The notes beneath the pieces were generated by a model that was given only the letters and a program-made list of their open reading frames with translations, searched no databases and was not told the origin of the DNA. 64,000 nt of DNA, from assembly GCA_947646735.1 (NCBI GenBank), contig CANTFK010000921.1:372001-436000 (forward strand), written 5' to 3'. A program made the translations under genes and the position numbers. How positions within the stretch are numbered: the stretch's first letter is position 1; every line of letters begins with the position of its first letter. This DNA comes from Peronospora farinosa (lineage: Eukaryota; Oomycota; Peronosporomycetes; Peronosporales; Peronosporaceae). Positions 20,751 to 31,873 of the stretch are shown here, one piece after another.

Positions 20751-21662
20751 TTAGTTCGCCTCACTTATCGTCTCGTCTTTTGCTTGAGTCTTGCCTTCGG
20801 TCTTCGTCTCCACTCTGGTCTCAGTCATTTTAACGGTCTCCTTCACTTCACTGGGCCACGTGTTGTACAGCACGACCATTGCCGACACACAACCGACCGA
20901 ACCAATCACGCCGTCATGTAGTTTCGTGCCAGTAATTCGCTCCGATAACCTCACTCCTGTCGTGTTGGACGACACAATGAGGTCACACGTCGCCTTGAGC
21001 ACTGCAAGCAATTGCTTACAGCGGCAACTTCTCAGTGTTTCCAGTTGATGCTGCAGCGTTTCCACGCGCGTAGTGTCCTCCTCCGAGGCCAGAATGTCCC
21101 TGACACACTTTTCCTTCTCCACATCGGCATTGAGATTGTCCAAAGCGTTAAAGAAGCCCGCCAAGTTGGCACAGAACCACAGAATGCCTCCACGATACGC
21201 CAACTTGTCTGCATCAAAGTAAAGCACCTTAGCTTTGCTTGCAAAAGCCAAATTGTCTGTGATAAAGTAGCCTAACATGCCCAGATTCTGGACAAATTGC
21301 AAATACCGTTGTCCCTCCGACAAACTCTTGTTTTTGGACAGTGTCTCCAGCTTTTTATAGTACGTAATACTCTTGCCCAGTCGAAAAGCCTTTCTTGATT
21401 GCTGCATGACCTTGTAAAGAGCATACAGTCGTTGTCCCACGTCACTCTTGGGGTTGATCGACAGGATGTAGAAGGCTACTGCTCGACTGCCATATTGCAA
21501 TATCTAAGTATCATTACGAAACGGTTCATAGCTCATTAGAAAGCAAATTCAATATCGAATTCATATCTATCGACTGTTCACCTTGGAAAGCTTGTCTCGA
21601 CCTTCTAGACAGAACGCAAGTTTTATAAAGGTATCCAGGGAGAGTGGAGCTTTTACATTCAT
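20751..21662 (-). CDS. PEX11: Peroxisomal membrane protein PEX11 (2 exons)
   Basis: Exons 21662-21582 and 21503-20751 give 277 residues. The N-terminus LDTFIKLAFCLEGRDKLSK joins across the intron to ILQYGSRAVAFYIL, reproducing the PEX11 start (T-x-GRDK...x-QYGSR). SRKAFRLGKSI, matching the family motif ARKxFRLGK, and DNLAFASKAKVL, a conserved amphipathic/hydrophobic region, follow. A hydrophobic C-terminal segment (GVIGSVGCVSAMVVLYNTW) is followed by a charged tail of Glu/Lys/Thr that is longer than usual. PEX11 inserts amphipathic helices into the peroxisomal membrane to elongate it before division. The gene is in tandem with the downstream-numbered esterase gene. Confidence 0.88.
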
Positions 21663-21891
21663 AATTGTTTTGAAGCGAATACTAAGCGGTGGATGACGGT
21701 TGTAGGCTCAATAGATGCACAATTGAATACAAAACAAGATCCAAGTGGTTGCAAGAGGAAGGTGGTGTATATGAAAGAGGGACAGCGGTTTTAGTGAAGA
21801 CGTCGGTACGCGAATGACCTCAACTTGAACGGGTCTGACGTGAATATTTTGTAGGCTAAGTACGATTCTAGGGTCAGTAGATACCAAAGTG

Positions 21892-22088
21892 ATGGCGACG
21901 ACGTCGTCGGACTCAGATGCACTGCAGTTGGTATTGTCGAGATCAATCGTTGATGTTTGTGGTAAGTAAAGCTATTTTGTATCTAGAATTGTCTTAATGG
22001 ATCAGATATGGGGTTATCGCAAGATGTTGTCGACAATACATGTATATGGCTCAAAAATTGCTACGACAAGGTCAACGACACGTTATGA
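21892..22088 (+). CDS. Possible small two-exon gene
   Basis: ATG at 21892 opens MATTSSDSDALQLVLSRSIV, followed by a clean donor (GTAAGT at 21962). With the acceptor at 22005 the frame continues DMGLSQDVVDNTCIWLKNCY and stops at 22086-22088, giving 50 residues. Helical, regularly spaced hydrophobics suggest a folded fragment; I do not recognise it. The protein could be longer if GTCAAC at about 22069 is a further donor. It lies between PEX11 and the esterase, on the opposite strand to both. It may be a real small gene or the truncated start of a decayed one. Confidence 0.3.
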
Positions 22089-22252
22089 AAACCGAAAGGA
22101 GTCGCATTGAAAACACGTTTGTAGGTTTCATCTTCTTGTATATTTGTTAGCTTTGTTGCAGTATTTTCGAAAGAAGTGAGGTACATGTAGCTTTGCAACG
22201 CTAGCAATTCTAAATGTAATACATGGAGAGTTCTCCATGCGTATCGTACTCT

Positions 22253-23989
22253 CTAGTACCACAGTGCCTTGTTCCAGAACAGGCTCTTCGAGTTGGTTAA
22301 GTCATCATCACCAATTGTAAACGTGTTGTTGAACACGATGTGTGATCCAACACTCGACTCGTTGTACAGTGGCCAGTACATTTTATCTTCCGCCCACATG
22401 GTGTTGGGGTTGCCTGTGAGCACGAAAGAAAGCAGATACTTCTGCATTGTAATTGCAATCGTTGTGTTCACCGATAAGCTATCACCCGCGTCCCCTGCGC
22501 TACCAGGGCCTCCAATGGAATTGCTGCCCATCACTTCCGTATCGTCGGCATCACCAACAGAGATCGTCGAGGTACTAGAGGAAGATGAACCGTTGGTGGT
22601 GGTCGCGGTCGTGTTATCCATTGAGGTCAACAACTTGTACGTGCTGTACCAGTAGTATTTCTGATCAGTGCCGTGCGTTGCGGTGCCAAGAGCAGCCTCA
22701 GCACTCCAGGTCTGATTATTCAAGGCATGTGTCAAAGCCATAACTTTGCTCGTTGAGTCGAACGACTGCTTCATGTCTGAAAAACGAAGACCAGCGCTCT
22801 CGTAGTCGCCCTCTGGGTACAATTCCAGCAGCTCCTCGATCACATCGTCCGTGATAGTTGGGAAGAAAATACGCAGGTGAGTCGAAATGTCCTTTTCATT
22901 GTCGATGCCGTCGTATGCTAGAGAGTTTGCCTCGTGCTGTTCGTGCGTGATAACGCACGGACCCGAGAAGTTAAATTGTCCCTGGTACAGGCTAGCCTCG
23001 TACGTGTCCGGGATAATGGACCCATCCACGTGAGGCTGCATTTCATACGTATACTTTTTGATGACATCGTTCGTTGCATCAGTAAGATTAGCAAAGTCCA
23101 CCTCACGCATGCAGTCGAGCTGACCGTCGTCGCAGCCAGCCACGGACGACACGTTTTGCCAGAATTGCTCAATGTGGTGATGACCAGCGCTGCCTGGCAT
23201 GTAGTCGGGAGACATCACAAATGCCTTGTGGAAGAGCTGAGGGGCGTTGCCACCGAAACGAGTCATCTGGAACAGCACCTGCGATCCGCCCGCAGAGAAC
23301 CCCAAGGCCGTCACGTCGTCCGGGTTGCCGCCGAAGTTGCTAATGTATTTCTGCACCCATTTGAACGCGTGCGTTGAGTCCCATACACACAGGTTGGCTT
23401 CGCCACCTTCGTGCTGGTATGTGGGGCCCGAGGCCAGTCCGGTGATACCAAGACGGTAGTTGTACGCGACAAAGATGAAGTCCGTGGACAGGTCAAAAAG
23501 ACCCTCCGGCGTGTCGTGAAACTTGGAGCCACCCGTGAAGCCGCCACCATGCGTCCAGACAATCACCGACAGGTTGCGTTCGGCGGCGTCGGCAGGAGCC
23601 CAGACATCGAGATACAAGCAGTCCTCGTTGGACGAGCAGTCAACATCGGCGTTAGCGAGGTTCGTGCCAGTGTTGGTCTCCGTTTCGACGTCGGGCCATT
23701 CTGGTGCAGCAAAACGAAGATCGCCCGTAGGCACCTTGGCGAATCGGATGTTCTGGTACTTGTAGTATCCGACGGTGGTGTTTCCACCGAGGGACTGAAC
23801 TGTAGTGTAGTTGAGCTCAACAGTGGGAAGCAACGATGACATTGAACCGCTGCCGGTTGTCATGGTCGTCTGATTGCTGGAATTAGCAACCGAAGGGGTC
23901 TCCGCCGTGCCAAGAGCGTTGGTGCTGCTGCCGGCAAAAGCAGGAGCCACAATAGCTGTCGAAGCTATCAGAAGAGTGTAGACGTGCAT
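22253..23989 (-). CDS. Secreted type-B carboxylesterase/lipase
   Basis: A single-exon frame of 578 residues. Residues 1-19 (MHVYTLLIASTAIVAPAFA) are a signal peptide with an AFA cleavage site. A Ser/Thr-rich spacer follows, then the alpha/beta-hydrolase domain: EDCLYLDVW (about 122-130, the carboxylesterase-B second signature), oxyanion-hole HGGG (147-150), and nucleophile elbow GFSAGGS with Ser232. The acidic member is probably the Glu in THEQHEANS and the His the one in THGTDQKYYW. The start follows an intron-free leader. Several N-glycosylation sites (NXT/S) fit secretion. It would hydrolyse esters outside the cell or in the apoplast or cell wall; the substrate is unknown. A Ser/Thr/Gly-rich low-complexity insertion (TTATTTNGSSSSSTST) sits near the C-terminus. 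Confidence 0.88.
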   Translation of the reverse strand: MHVYTLLIASTAIVAPAFAGSSTNALGTAETPSVANSSNQTTMTTGSGSMSSLLPTVELNYTTVQSLGGNTTVGYYKYQNIRFAKVPTGDLRFAAPEWPDVETETNTGTNLANADVDCSSNEDCLYLDVWAPADAAERNLSVIVWTHGGGFTGGSKFHDTPEGLFDLSTDFIFVAYNYRLGITGLASGPTYQHEGGEANLCVWDSTHAFKWVQKYISNFGGNPDDVTALGFSAGGSQVLFQMTRFGGNAPQLFHKAFVMSPDYMPGSAGHHHIEQFWQNVSSVAGCDDGQLDCMREVDFANLTDATNDVIKKYTYEMQPHVDGSIIPDTYEASLYQGQFNFSGPCVITHEQHEANSLAYDGIDNEKDISTHLRIFFPTITDDVIEELLELYPEGDYESAGLRFSDMKQSFDSTSKVMALTHALNNQTWSAEAALGTATHGTDQKYYWYSTYKLLTSMDNTTATTTNGSSSSSTSTISVGDADDTEVMGSNSIGGPGSAGDAGDSLSVNTTIAITMQKYLLSFVLTGNPNTMWAEDKMYWPLYNESSVGSHIVFNNTFTIGDDDLTNSKSLFWNKALWY

Positions 23990-25606
23990 GGTGTACGAGA
24001 AGGCGTGGAAGGCGTGGGGTCTTCAAGAAGATGGTTATCAAAGACAGAAAATTGAAAAGTGAGTGTCTGCTTCAACAAGTACCCGGCAGGTCGACTAGAC
24101 GTTGCAACTTCTCATGCGTGGATCTACTTGGCACTAGCGATACGGCAAACGGTTTCTTGCTATTGAAAAGAATCGTGTGGGGCTGTGCGTAGACATCATC
24201 CATTAAGCTAAAGCTCATGCATGTCACGCCTCTGTATTCAAATTTAGAAGAGCTACTGAAAAGGCAGCATGAGCGAGCGTTTTCAGCGTGGGAAGTGTTT
24301 TGTTATAAGCTGAGGTAAGTTTCGGGACTGTGGAACGTTTCCAGTGCTAAACTTGTAACGCTGCAAAAGGCAAACTTTGCCTTCCATTGTGAAGCAGGCC
24401 CTAGACGTGAATGACAGACTGCAAACACTGTAGTGAATGGTAATAAAATATAGCAAATGTTTGCACCCTAATGCATGCTAGCGGCCGCTAGTGAGACAGG
24501 ACTTTTCAAATGTTGTGGGTCTCTAAAACTACCTACAACATTCACAGGAGTCCCCGTTTGGATTCTTTGCTGCATCCGATTGTGTGACAGCATCGCAAGT
24601 AAGTTACGAAAACAACTTGGCTGATTCGGGAAGGTTGTTAAAATCCGTTTCTGAAGTTGTTGTTTGCTATGCGCGACGGGGACGAATGCTAGCAAAAACT
24701 GCTCGTCTAAGCTCCGGCCACCGCGGCTTGGGTCGATCTTGGGCCCGCCTTGGTCTCAGTGCCAACGTGTGTGTCCAATGGCTCACTGAAGTAGGTTTCT
24801 GGTAGCTGAAGAGCAATATGCAGAGGCTGAAGCCAATGTGCACGCGAATCTTGGTGAAGGCTAGTAAAAGTTGGAAACAATGATTAGGTAGAGTGAAAGC
24901 GGAATCTGTGGAGAATTGGCAGTAGGTCGGAAGGACCAAAGCACAAACAAAATGTAATAAAGTGCCGATCTAACTTGATATACAAGGTCAAGGCATCGCA
25001 ACAAGCTAAGCAGTCAAGCTCAACTCCTGACAGAGATGTCAGAAGTTTGTCGCCAACGAGATTAACATTGAAACGGGATCGTGGGCTTGCTATTTGCGTT
25101 GCAGAAGAGACACCGGAGCAAATACATCCAAGCTTTATAAACGAGTATGTAAGGCTTCCTCTAGCAAGAACAAGAAATACCGTTTGTTTGTGCGTCTACA
25201 TACAGAAAAATGTCTGCAGGAGCACCGTTACGTAGGACAGCAGGCAAGTTCTAGAGGTGAGTCTTGAGCTCCAAACTTAAGCCAAACCATCTTGCGATTG
25301 ATTGTTGATCAACAGGTAAGTTAAAACGTTGTTAGGGCGAGAAAATGAACACCAGACTGCAGCAGCAGTCCTTCATCGATGTAGGCTTTGCGACAATGAT
25401 TGAAGCGACGTGTAGGAACCTACATCGCGCTCGACGTCGTCCATTCAATGCTGTCAATAGAAAAGCAGAAATTCTAAGCAGTCAGACTCTTTTGTTAGAA
25501 AGGTGTTATGCAACGCTACAATGTCAACGTGTACGCCTCAAAGCCTTCATCTGCTTCAACTTTAGCTTCAAAGGACCGAGTAGAAACCTTGCTTGCTGAA
25601 TCTATT
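23990..25606. other. 1.6 kb intergenic region
   Basis: Upstream of the esterase and downstream of the nitrate transporter. Frames of 60-90 codons on both strands lack family features. The plus frame 24975-25235 has a Ser/Arg-rich stretch (SSSTPDRDVRSLSPTRL) reminiscent of the disordered part of secreted effectors, but no signal peptide or RxLR-EER pair, so it is not called. Confidence 0.45.
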
Positions 25607-27286
25607 TTAATCGCACGGTTGCTCTCCAATGCACTCTGTGCTGTGTGGTTTCTTGAAAGTGTCGCTGGGAGACTGGAGGGTAGTAGTTCTTTCCTGATTC
25701 TTCTCCAAATGTGAGAGTCGCAGCAATGGAGTGAGCAGCGCACAGGCCAAGATCATGATACCAGTGTACAGCAGCCCAGAGCTATACTCATCAGTGGTGC
25801 GGAAAATGAGGCCGTAGATCACGCCGCCCAGGTTGCCACCAGCACCGACCAAGCCATTGACAGTACCCGTGTGCTGTTCGTTCAAATACGGGACAATGCC
25901 ATAGGTCGAGCCGCCGGTTGCCTGTGCGGCGATGGCAACGAGAATGTAGAATGTAATACACGCACCAAGCGACTCCAGCTGACCCAACGTGATGACAAAC
26001 ACACCCAGTATGCACATAAGTGTAAACTGTACGCACTGACGGCCTTGCATACCCAATCGGCGACTCACTGCGTCTGAGGCCAAACCACCCAGAGCGCGAG
26101 AAAATATGTTCATGAGTCCGAACGACGACGCGACAGTGGCAGCACTGGTCTTTGACAGCAAGTAGCAGAGAGTGCTATTTGTTGGTACGCAACCCTCCTT
26201 GGTGAACTGGGTGTAAAAGTAAAGCGCGCCCATGTTATTCAGCTGCAGTTCCGTGCCAAACGCAGCTGCGTATTGAGCAATCATGACTAGGACGTTCGTG
26301 TCCGTCAGCACAATTTTAAATGACTGAAGCATGCTCATAGTTTTCGGTTGTTCACTTGCATGATGTTGTGTCATTGGAAGGCTACTAGAGCAATCGCTGA
26401 TGTTTGTCTGAACAGAAGCAAACTGCTCAGCTTTTCGCTTGGTGTTCATGAGCTCTTGGAAGTCACCTGTAGGACAACTGTCCACTGCGAAACGGATCAC
26501 AGTACCCATAATAACAACCAGCACGGCAGGCAAAGCAATAGTAATTCGCCAGCCTAGATCCTCCGATACATGACCGCTGGAAGTCATGGCTTCATACACG
26601 AAAGGCAGCACGAGGAAGGAAAAGCCAATACCTGAGACACCTAGTCCACCAGTAATTGCATTGGCCGTACCTGCGACATTGCGAGCAAATGTAATGGTCG
26701 TCCAGTATTGACTGGATACGAAGACGCAGCCAATGAGTCCAATAAAAAACCGGACAATAACTAAACTCGTTGAGGAGTTCACAAAGGCGGCACAGACAAT
26801 AGGGATTGCACCAAACCAGAGTACTGCACTCTGTACGGCTTGTGGTCCAAACCGATCAAGTAATGGACCTGCTGCAATACGAGAGAGAATAGTACTAGCC
26901 GTACTAGCAATATCCGAATTGTAAACTTGACTGTCCGTAAGTCCTAATTGTGTCTTAATGACCGGCATAAGAGGGGGAATAGCGTACCACCCGAAAAAGC
27001 CCATGATACTTGACATCCACGAAAGGTAAAAGATGCGCATATGAGGTCGTAACATACTCATTGACTTGATCTTTGTCGCCCGGTCATATTGTTCATGATC
27101 AACTGGTAAGTCATACGTCTTGGTTGTCACGACTTGTGGTTCTTCAATACGACAGTATGCAGTATGTGGGGATTGAGCATGATTTGGTGAATCACAAAGT
27201 TCTTGTACTCGTGGTGTCTCAACTTGAAGAGAACTTTGTGATAATCGTCGCAATGATTGCGATCGACAAGCAGCTTGAGGACCCAT
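25607..27286 (-). CDS. NRT2/NNP-type nitrate transporter (major facilitator)
   Basis: A single-exon frame of 559 residues with about 12 hydrophobic segments. Features of the nitrate/nitrite porter family are the first helix FYLSWMSSIMGFFGWYAIPP, the motif A-type loop AAGPLLDRFGPQAVQ, GGLGVSGIGFSFLVLPFVYE, AFGTELQLNNMGALYFYTQF and the glycine-rich signature GLVGAGGNLGGV in helix 11. A central loop and extended cytosolic termini are hydrophilic. It would import nitrate with protons at the plasma membrane. No nitrate or nitrite reductase gene is seen next to it in the window. The N-terminal 75 residues before the first helix are longer than in many relatives; the start could be at a later Met. 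Confidence 0.85.
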   Translation of the reverse strand: MGPQAACRSQSLRRLSQSSLQVETPRVQELCDSPNHAQSPHTAYCRIEEPQVVTTKTYDLPVDHEQYDRATKIKSMSMLRPHMRIFYLSWMSSIMGFFGWYAIPPLMPVIKTQLGLTDSQVYNSDIASTASTILSRIAAGPLLDRFGPQAVQSAVLWFGAIPIVCAAFVNSSTSLVIVRFFIGLIGCVFVSSQYWTTITFARNVAGTANAITGGLGVSGIGFSFLVLPFVYEAMTSSGHVSEDLGWRITIALPAVLVVIMGTVIRFAVDSCPTGDFQELMNTKRKAEQFASVQTNISDCSSSLPMTQHHASEQPKTMSMLQSFKIVLTDTNVLVMIAQYAAAFGTELQLNNMGALYFYTQFTKEGCVPTNSTLCYLLSKTSAATVASSFGLMNIFSRALGGLASDAVSRRLGMQGRQCVQFTLMCILGVFVITLGQLESLGACITFYILVAIAAQATGGSTYGIVPYLNEQHTGTVNGLVGAGGNLGGVIYGLIFRTTDEYSSGLLYTGIMILACALLTPLLRLSHLEKNQERTTTLQSPSDTFKKPHSTECIGEQPCD

Positions 27287-30200
27287 TTGTATGGAGTGGG
27301 GGATAGAAGATTCTACTAGGAGAGTGGGGGGAGGGGGTACTCGAAGGAATTTGACAGAATGAACGAGTCTGAATTTCGTCGAAAAGAGACAGACAAGTGT
27401 TTTTTAATTTTTGTTGGGAGAGATTAAACCTTGTATAAACTATAGTAGTAATTCTCAGACCGGACCAGCGACAGCAAGACGAAACGGTGTATGGTTGTTG
27501 GCCGCTAACTTTGCCTCGTCACTTGCCGTTTCTTAAGATATTTCTGAACCAATCAACCATTCAGATGGGTAAGGGAGATTCGCCGCATGTTGTATAGTAA
27601 TTGTGCCATGTGCGGTACAGTATAAACGTGGGACAACGAGTAGATGAGGCCTAACACGTCGCAGATTCTCCCGCACCGAATGTCAGAGCAAATGTATCGA
27701 CGTGAGCTTCATGTACAGCTGTATATGAAACTGCATTACCAATTGCTTTAGCCGTTCACACTCATGAGATTTCACTAGGAAGTTATGCGGTGAAGTAGTA
27801 CCACTTGATAGCGACAAGTGACAGACATTATCACTTGATTCAGTTCCTTACCAGTTAAAGTACACATGTCGCTGCCTCGGTCTCAGAGTCGCCAGTGCTG
27901 TGGCTGCGTTGGTTTCAAAACATTGGTAGCGACACAAGCAAGACAAACACGTCGAGCCGTCTCGGCTCGCTGTGTCTGATTTTTTTCTCTAATCGTCCTG
28001 AACTAACTAATGCGATGAGTATGGGCTTCTTTTGGTTGATAAGCTAACCAGCTTCTCATACCCGTATTCAAGACGATCCTTAATCTTACGGAGGTGCTGG
28101 GTTTGCATTTCTGCTTCGTCCCATTGTATCAGATGGTTATGTATTCATAATTGATGTTGACGGTCGTTATGAGGGTCGTAATCCGCGCTGCAGTGGATGT
28201 CTGTCCGACTGGTGGTCTTTAGCATTATAGGGACAAGAAAATGTTTGGCAAATAATACACGCAGCAAAGCCTCGATCGCTCTGCTTCATGGGCAATCGCT
28301 TGGAACAGAGCTGAAGCACCAAAATTTACTCTACAAGTACAAGGTCGTGCTTTCGAACGCAAACGTTCGGATCATGGTCTAGTTCTTTGGAGCAGAGAAG
28401 CCACGAAGCAGAATCTTATCTTCGTTGTTGTCAACGACAAGCGCGACAACGGTAGCATCGCAAATTCGGCCTCATGACGTGCTGTCGGTGTTTTGATACC
28501 CGAAAGCTGCGAATCGCTGGGCCATAAGAAGTATCATCTGCTCACGCTTAGTCGTCTTTGCGTCACGCTGTACGTATTTGTGGTGGTTCAACATACGACA
28601 TCGTGTCGTACTTGAACTAGCACAAGATATACAAAGTTAACGACTTGGTTGGTGCAAGCAGCTATAGAAGATGGATGCTCTCGTCAAGTTATCGTATGCA
28701 TTGACGGCTCAACACAGAGCTGTTCTTCATGTGAACTACATACACTCTCCTCTTCAGCCGATAGCAACGCAGCAGTTATTATTAGTGAATCCTTCAAAAC
28801 CACGACCTAAACAATACAGCATCAACGTCATTGTGCCATCGGAGCCAGTCGAGAAACCATGACGTAATACGACAAAGCTTTATTAGCAAGTAGTGGTGAC
28901 CGCGCTGTACCTGAGTGAGTGAGTAGATCGAAGCACGTAAGGTCCATTTCATAAAAAACTTGACGTTACGGGCCTAGAAAAGAAGATGGTGAATAGCGTG
29001 CTCCATTTGCGTGACCATGCTCTGAATTCAGCGGAGTAGAAGTATTCATAAGCAGGAAAGTGCGTCCACGGAGCAAGAGGTCGCGAAAGTTAAACAAGTC
29101 CTTCTTTGCCAATTCCGAGCGGTCGCTATCAAGGAATAACGGAGAGATAGGGATGTGAGCACTAGAATCTACCTTCTCCTAGCAACGCAAATGTTCCAAG
29201 ACACTATCGTCAATCGGTAGCCAGCACTGCATAGTCCTCGTAACCGACGGGAGATATCTCCTGAGGTACTGACATGGCTGAAAAGTTTTCAGAATATCTT
29301 GGAAACTATAAACGAAAAAAATCAACAGTCTGTTACGATCACATGTTCAAGGAATCCTCTGCCTGCGACTTTAGAAGCCCCCGCAGGCATATGATGTCGA
29401 CGAGCAAAGACAAGAACATCGACAACTGAACCTACATACGGTTGCACTTGGAGCTATCAGAAGAACTGTATTTAGTTTTGCTAGAAGTGTTGGGAATGAA
29501 TGACAAGAATGTAGAAAACTAGGTCAGAAACGTACGTAACGATGATGGCGACTATGGTAAAGATGAGGGTGAGGACGCAACAGATATGTCGCTCCAATGG
29601 TAATGCATCAAATTTGGCGTAAAGTCCAGTCACTGACTAATTAACGTAAAGCTTGTCGGTCTTACCATCTTTGCCTTAGTCCTGCATCAATACGTAAACT
29701 GCCAACATCTTCCTGATGGATACAGATCTTCCTTCGTCTAGCTTGCAATCAGACTAGCAAGCACTGCCTGCTCTTTGCGTGAAACTCGCACGAGAAACAC
29801 ATCAATGTGCTTCCGAAGTGTTTAAGGACCTCATACTGGTGAGAGATGAGCGGCTTTTGCCAAGACGCATTCTAGCATTGCAGCCTCTTGACGTCACTGC
29901 TCATCGATAGCTGCACCCAATTGGTCTTTATCTCCCCCAGCCGACTAATAAACATGTATGGCTGCTCGTCTTAGCTTTGTAGATGAAGAAGTTGTTGACG
30001 GGGTCTTCTGGCTGTTGTTTAGGTCATCACGAAATAACGGTGACCGAGTAGCGCACTAAGCTCAACCAAGAACAAAAAGTAGGCTGCCTCTGACTATCAT
30101 TACGTAGCTCCGCGCCGAGAGACCAACAACGGCATAGATGAGATATCCTGAACTAGGTGCGTGCTGCAAACCTACAAGCAACAGTATGAGATACACATAA

Positions 30201-30590
30201 CAGCAACAACGTGAAGCACTTGCACAACAAGGGGGAACAAGACGCCAGGGTTCATGCTCTCAACAACTCGGTGTATCACATTTTATTCCAGGCAATCAAG
30301 CAGAATAAAAGAAAGTCAGTTCCTTCATCGGTTCGCCGTTTTCTCATCGTCGAAGGCGGCAAAGCTGAAAGAATTCTCGAGACAAACATCCAACCAGCTT
30401 CAAACCAGTACGCACAGGCAGCCAAAACGATCAAAAAGCGCATCGACAGCATATCACTGTCTCCTGTCACCCCCTGTTCTCTCCAGTCACTGTACACGTG
30501 CAATCCATAGCTAATTGTCCATCTCTCCTCTGCTATGCTAAAGGCACAAGACCTCCAGCATCCCTCGCCCAATGTCCACGCACGCACCAC
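27287..30590. other. 3.3 kb region without a supportable gene
   Basis: No ORF longer than about 100 codons carries family features. Short frames at 28197-28382, 28671-28862 and 30211-30510 (99 codons, basic) read weakly protein-like, and a minus-strand stretch near 28430-28380 (ATVVALVVDNNEDKILL) looks like the end of a decayed gene. I searched by eye for nitrate or nitrite reductase remains and found none convincing. Confidence 0.45.
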
Positions 30591-31374
30591 TTATCTGTTG
30601 GCCTTAGCCACACGTTCAATCTCGTCTTTCTTCTTAATAGCGTAACTGTTGGACGAACCCTTGGACGCGTTGATAAGCTCATCAGCCAGGCATTCCGCAA
30701 TGGTCTTAACGTTGCGAAACGACGCCTCACGGGCACCCGTGGCGATGAGGTACAGCGCCTGGTTGACACGACGGAAGGGCGACACATCCACACCTTGACG
30801 ACGTACGACACCGGCTGAACCGACGCGAGTAGAGTCCTCACGTGGGCCTGACTTGATGACGGCTTCCACCACCACCTGCAACGGATTCTTGTCCGTCAGC
30901 AAGTGGATAATCTCGAGCGTGTGCTTGACAATACGCGTAGCCTTGAGCTTTTTGCCAGAGTTACGACCCTTGCGCATCAAGGCATTCACCAGACGCTCCG
31001 TAATGGGGCATTGTGCCTTACGAAAGCGCTTCTTCTGATAACGCTGAGCCGTGTGGGGCAGGAACGTAGCGGCTTTACCCTTCACAGCAATGTAGTCCTC
31101 AAGGGAGATGTCTGCTGCGATGCTGATGTCATCGTACGACCTGTTACAAAGTATTGTATTAGCTATTGGACGTGGTACAGGACGATCTACCGGTTCTATC
31201 ACTGTGTTGGATTCGTTTAGACGAGGCTACAATGCTTGACAAGTGATGAAACCTACACCCGTCGATGCACCGTTGTCTTGCGAATACGATACGCCTGTAT
31301 ATGTTGTGTTATACTAACGACTACGGTACTTACCACTTGTTAAAGAGCTTTACTTCAGTTGCAACTTCCGCCAT
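30591..31374 (-). CDS. RPS5: 40S ribosomal protein S5 (uS7) (2 exons)
   Basis: Exons 31374-31334 ([14 protein letters not shown]) and 31140-30591 join in frame to give 196 residues, close to the usual 200 or so. The body carries eukaryotic uS7 landmarks: [101 protein letters not shown], and the end [20 protein letters not shown]. It binds 18S rRNA at the 40S head near the mRNA exit and E site. The tiny first exon with an intron soon after the ATG is typical of ribosomal protein genes. Confidence 0.95.
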
Positions 31375-31873
31375 GTTGAGAGAGTTTCCGAGGATGAATT
31401 TGAGCAAAAAGTGTGGGAGACAGGAGCTTAAATGAATGGGTAGGAAGCTCTAGCAATACAATAATCAAGTCAAGTTTACGAAGCACAAGTGAAAAGACCC
31501 CCTATCCTCGATACAGTCTACGGTTCAAAGGACCGGTTAAACAAGGATCGATTTGGTACCGTCGAAAATGGGTCAGTTTTTCGATTGAGTAAAGTAGCAT
31601 GATGGCAATTCGTTTCAGCTGGTTTTAGAAATGGGACGCTCAGTTAAAAAATTTAATTTGTTTTACCATAAAACCTATTTCTGGGTTTGTATTCCCTCGC
31701 AAAACCATTATACAAGTCGCAGCCCGTACCCACAGGATCTCTCACTCCATAAACCTGTATTAATCAATCTCTGTGACACGCGCATTATCTCGTCACTGGT
31801 ACACTGTACTCTTCGTTTTCTAATAATAAGTCGGAAGAAGCCATTTGTTAATAGTCAGTCATATACAAACTCG
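31375..31873. other. Divergent intergenic region
   Basis: Lies between RPS5 (minus) and the unknown gene (plus). The open frame of the latter extends upstream to 31631, but those codons look like leader sequence, so the spacer is counted as promoter and 5' UTR of both genes. No clear motif is assigned. Confidence 0.4.

Noticed and set aside
22934..23839. Long antisense ORFs across the esterase gene
   Set aside because: Shadows of the strongly supported minus-strand carboxylesterase frame, with no family features.
24478..24490. NotI-like GCGGCCGC flanked by CTAG, suggesting vector
   Set aside because: An isolated site without other vector sequence; chance is sufficient.
24975..25235. Possible RxLR-type effector remnant (SSSTPDRDVRSLSPTRL)
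   Set aside because: No signal peptide, no RxLR and no EER. The resemblance is only in composition.
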